The position numbers and the translations under genes are program-made. Source: Pseudomonas thivervalensis (GTDB lineage: Bacteria; Pseudomonadota; Gammaproteobacteria; Pseudomonadales; Pseudomonadaceae). Taken from it: DNA of 64,000 bases. The notes under the pieces are model-generated. The model did no database searches. It saw nothing but the letters and a program-made list of their open reading frames with translations, and had not been told where the DNA came from. The stretch spans positions 124,001 through 188,000 of the forward strand of contig NZ_LHVE01000020.1 in NCBI RefSeq assembly GCF_001269655.1. The letters are read 5' to 3'. Below are positions 63,333-64,000 of this stretch, in pieces; the stretch's first letter is position 1, and the number at the start of each line of letters is the position of its first letter.

Positions 63333-63668
63333 TCACTGCGCCTTGCAGCCGCGCCCAATCAAGTCATTGGTGGCGACCCAATACACCAGGCCTTCCTCAC
63401 CCTTGACGTGAAACGCCAGCATGTCGTCGCTGTACAGCGAACCTTCGGCACCCGGCTCAAGCGTGAGGCGGTACACCTTATCGGCGCCGCCCAAACGTAC
63501 ATCGACTTCCTTGCGGGCAGCATCGGTGTAGCGCCAGAGCACCTTGGCCTCGCTGTCACAGGTCCAGCTCGTCCAGCCCTCTGCAACGGGCTCGGACGAC
63601 TGCAAAAAATCCAGTTGCGAACAACCGGCCAGCCATGCCAACGCCACGACGGCGATCAAGCCTTTCAT
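63333..63668 (-). CDS. MliC/PliC-like lipoprotein
   Basis: 111 aa, starting MKGLIAVVALAWLAGC with a lipobox LAGC (Cys16). The mature domain WTCDSEAKVLWRYTD ... GAEGSLYSDDMLAFHVKGEEG resembles c-type lysozyme inhibitors (the usual SGSGARY motif is GAEGSLY here). Periplasmic/outer-membrane anchored. An in-frame start 22 codons upstream is not a signal-peptide start. Confidence 0.72.
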   Translation of the reverse strand: MKGLIAVVALAWLAGCSQLDFLQSSEPVAEGWTSWTCDSEAKVLWRYTDAARKEVDVRLGGADKVYRLTLEPGAEGSLYSDDMLAFHVKGEEGLVYWVATNDLIGRGCKAQ

Positions 63669-63724
63669 CCGTGTTCCTCGACGGACGGCACGCGCCGCCC
63701 GCCATGAGTTAAGAGTCAGACCCG

Positions 63725-63949
63725 TCAAGGACAACCATGTTCCTTAGCCGGGGTTTGCGTCTCGTATTTGTCCAGGCCGTCCGGTCCGGAACGCTTGTTC
63801 AGCACCGGATTGGTCTCGGCCTGCCAGTCGGCCTGGTAACAGCCTTCTTCGGGCGTCGGCGTGCCGGTTTGCGGGGCCGGAACCTCCGGGTTGCTTGAGC
63901 AAGCCACCAGCATCGTCGTCGCCAGCAGCAACGTGAACGTCTTGACCAT
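63725..63949 (-). CDS. Small lipoprotein of unknown function
   Basis: 74 aa, starting MVKTFTLLLATTMLVACSSN with a lipobox (VAC) and Pro/Thr-rich spacer after the lipidated Cys. The mature remainder carries two Cys. It ends 56 bp upstream of the MliC-like gene on the same strand, so they may be co-transcribed. I do not recognise the family. Confidence 0.65.
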   Translation of the reverse strand: MVKTFTLLLATTMLVACSSNPEVPAPQTGTPTPEEGCYQADWQAETNPVLNKRSGPDGLDKYETQTPAKEHGCP

Positions 63950-64000
63950 CAGAACACTCCTTTGCCTGGTCAACGTAGCTTCAGGCCTTGGCCCGGCTTT

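Overview
The window looks like a chromosomal segment of a Pseudomonas fluorescens-group bacterium. It is GC-rich, has the quaternary-amine catabolic genes in roughly the P. aeruginosa order (TraX/ltaE/gbcBA ... dgcAB-etf ... cdhR/caiX-cdhCAB ... gbdR ... sdaB/cbcXWV ... betT/betIBA), and its intergenic spaces are filled with the extragenic palindromes (REP/REPIN) typical of that group. About fifty protein genes were found; no rRNA, tRNA, CRISPR array, transposase or prophage was seen.

Layout. 1-4.6 kb: a partial TraX-like membrane protein, threonine aldolase, and the divergent glycine betaine demethylase genes gbcB/gbcA. 4.7-11.5 kb: a three-gene accessory block on the minus strand (GMC oxidoreductase fused to an alpha/beta hydrolase, membrane-anchored dihaem cytochrome, metallophosphoesterase). 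11.5-12.6 kb: a gene-free kilobase with a dense cluster of consensus DnaA boxes in degenerate ~180-bp repeats; more boxes lie inside the neighbouring etf genes. 12.6-20.4 kb: the dimethylglycine demethylase operon (dipeptidase-like, DUF5943, dgcA, dgcB, etfA, etfB). 20.7-22.9 kb: LprI-like, DUF3010 and an AAA ATPase with a long palindrome at its start. 23-29 kb: carnitine catabolism under the AraC-type regulator CdhR (caiX, cdhC, cdhA, cdhB) plus a gamma-butyrobetaine dioxygenase. 29.4-42.6 kb: gbdR, sdaB, the choline ABC transporter cbcXWV, a BCCT transporter and betIBA. 42.8-57.5 kb: housekeeping and general genes (a TldD/TldE pair, MdtD-like efflux, DbpA helicase, HI0933-type flavoprotein, YccS-like, a periplasmic solute-binding protein, ElaA, a YgjP-like peptidase, a REC-PAS-GGDEF-EAL protein). 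57.8-61.4 kb: two tandem PL7 alginate lyases, a small DUF6124-like gene with a strongly structured leader, and an AT-rich islet with a small Ig-like protein flanked by a ~370-bp inverted repeat. 62-64 kb: fba and two small lipoproteins.

How the genes work together. gamma-Butyrobetaine is hydroxylated to carnitine, carnitine is oxidised and cleaved to betainyl-CoA and then glycine betaine, and choline is imported (CbcXWV, BetT) and oxidised by BetA/BetB to glycine betaine. GbcAB removes one methyl group to give dimethylglycine, and DgcAB with the dedicated ETF removes the next. Sarcosine oxidase and glyA are not in view and probably lie beyond the left edge. LtaE and SdaB handle the hydroxy-amino acid/glycine-serine end. 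The regulatory DNA fits this: ~20-21-bp spaced direct repeats upstream of gbcA/gbcB, sdaB/cbcX and cdhR/caiX (AraC-type sites for GbdR and CdhR), a sigma-54 -24/-12 element in front of gbdR, and a perfect 20-bp BetI-type palindrome between betT and betI.

The signals I would look at first are the DnaA-box cluster, the GMC/Cys-hydrolase + cytochrome + phosphoesterase block, the structured leader before the DUF6124-like gene, and the inverted-repeat-bounded islet.
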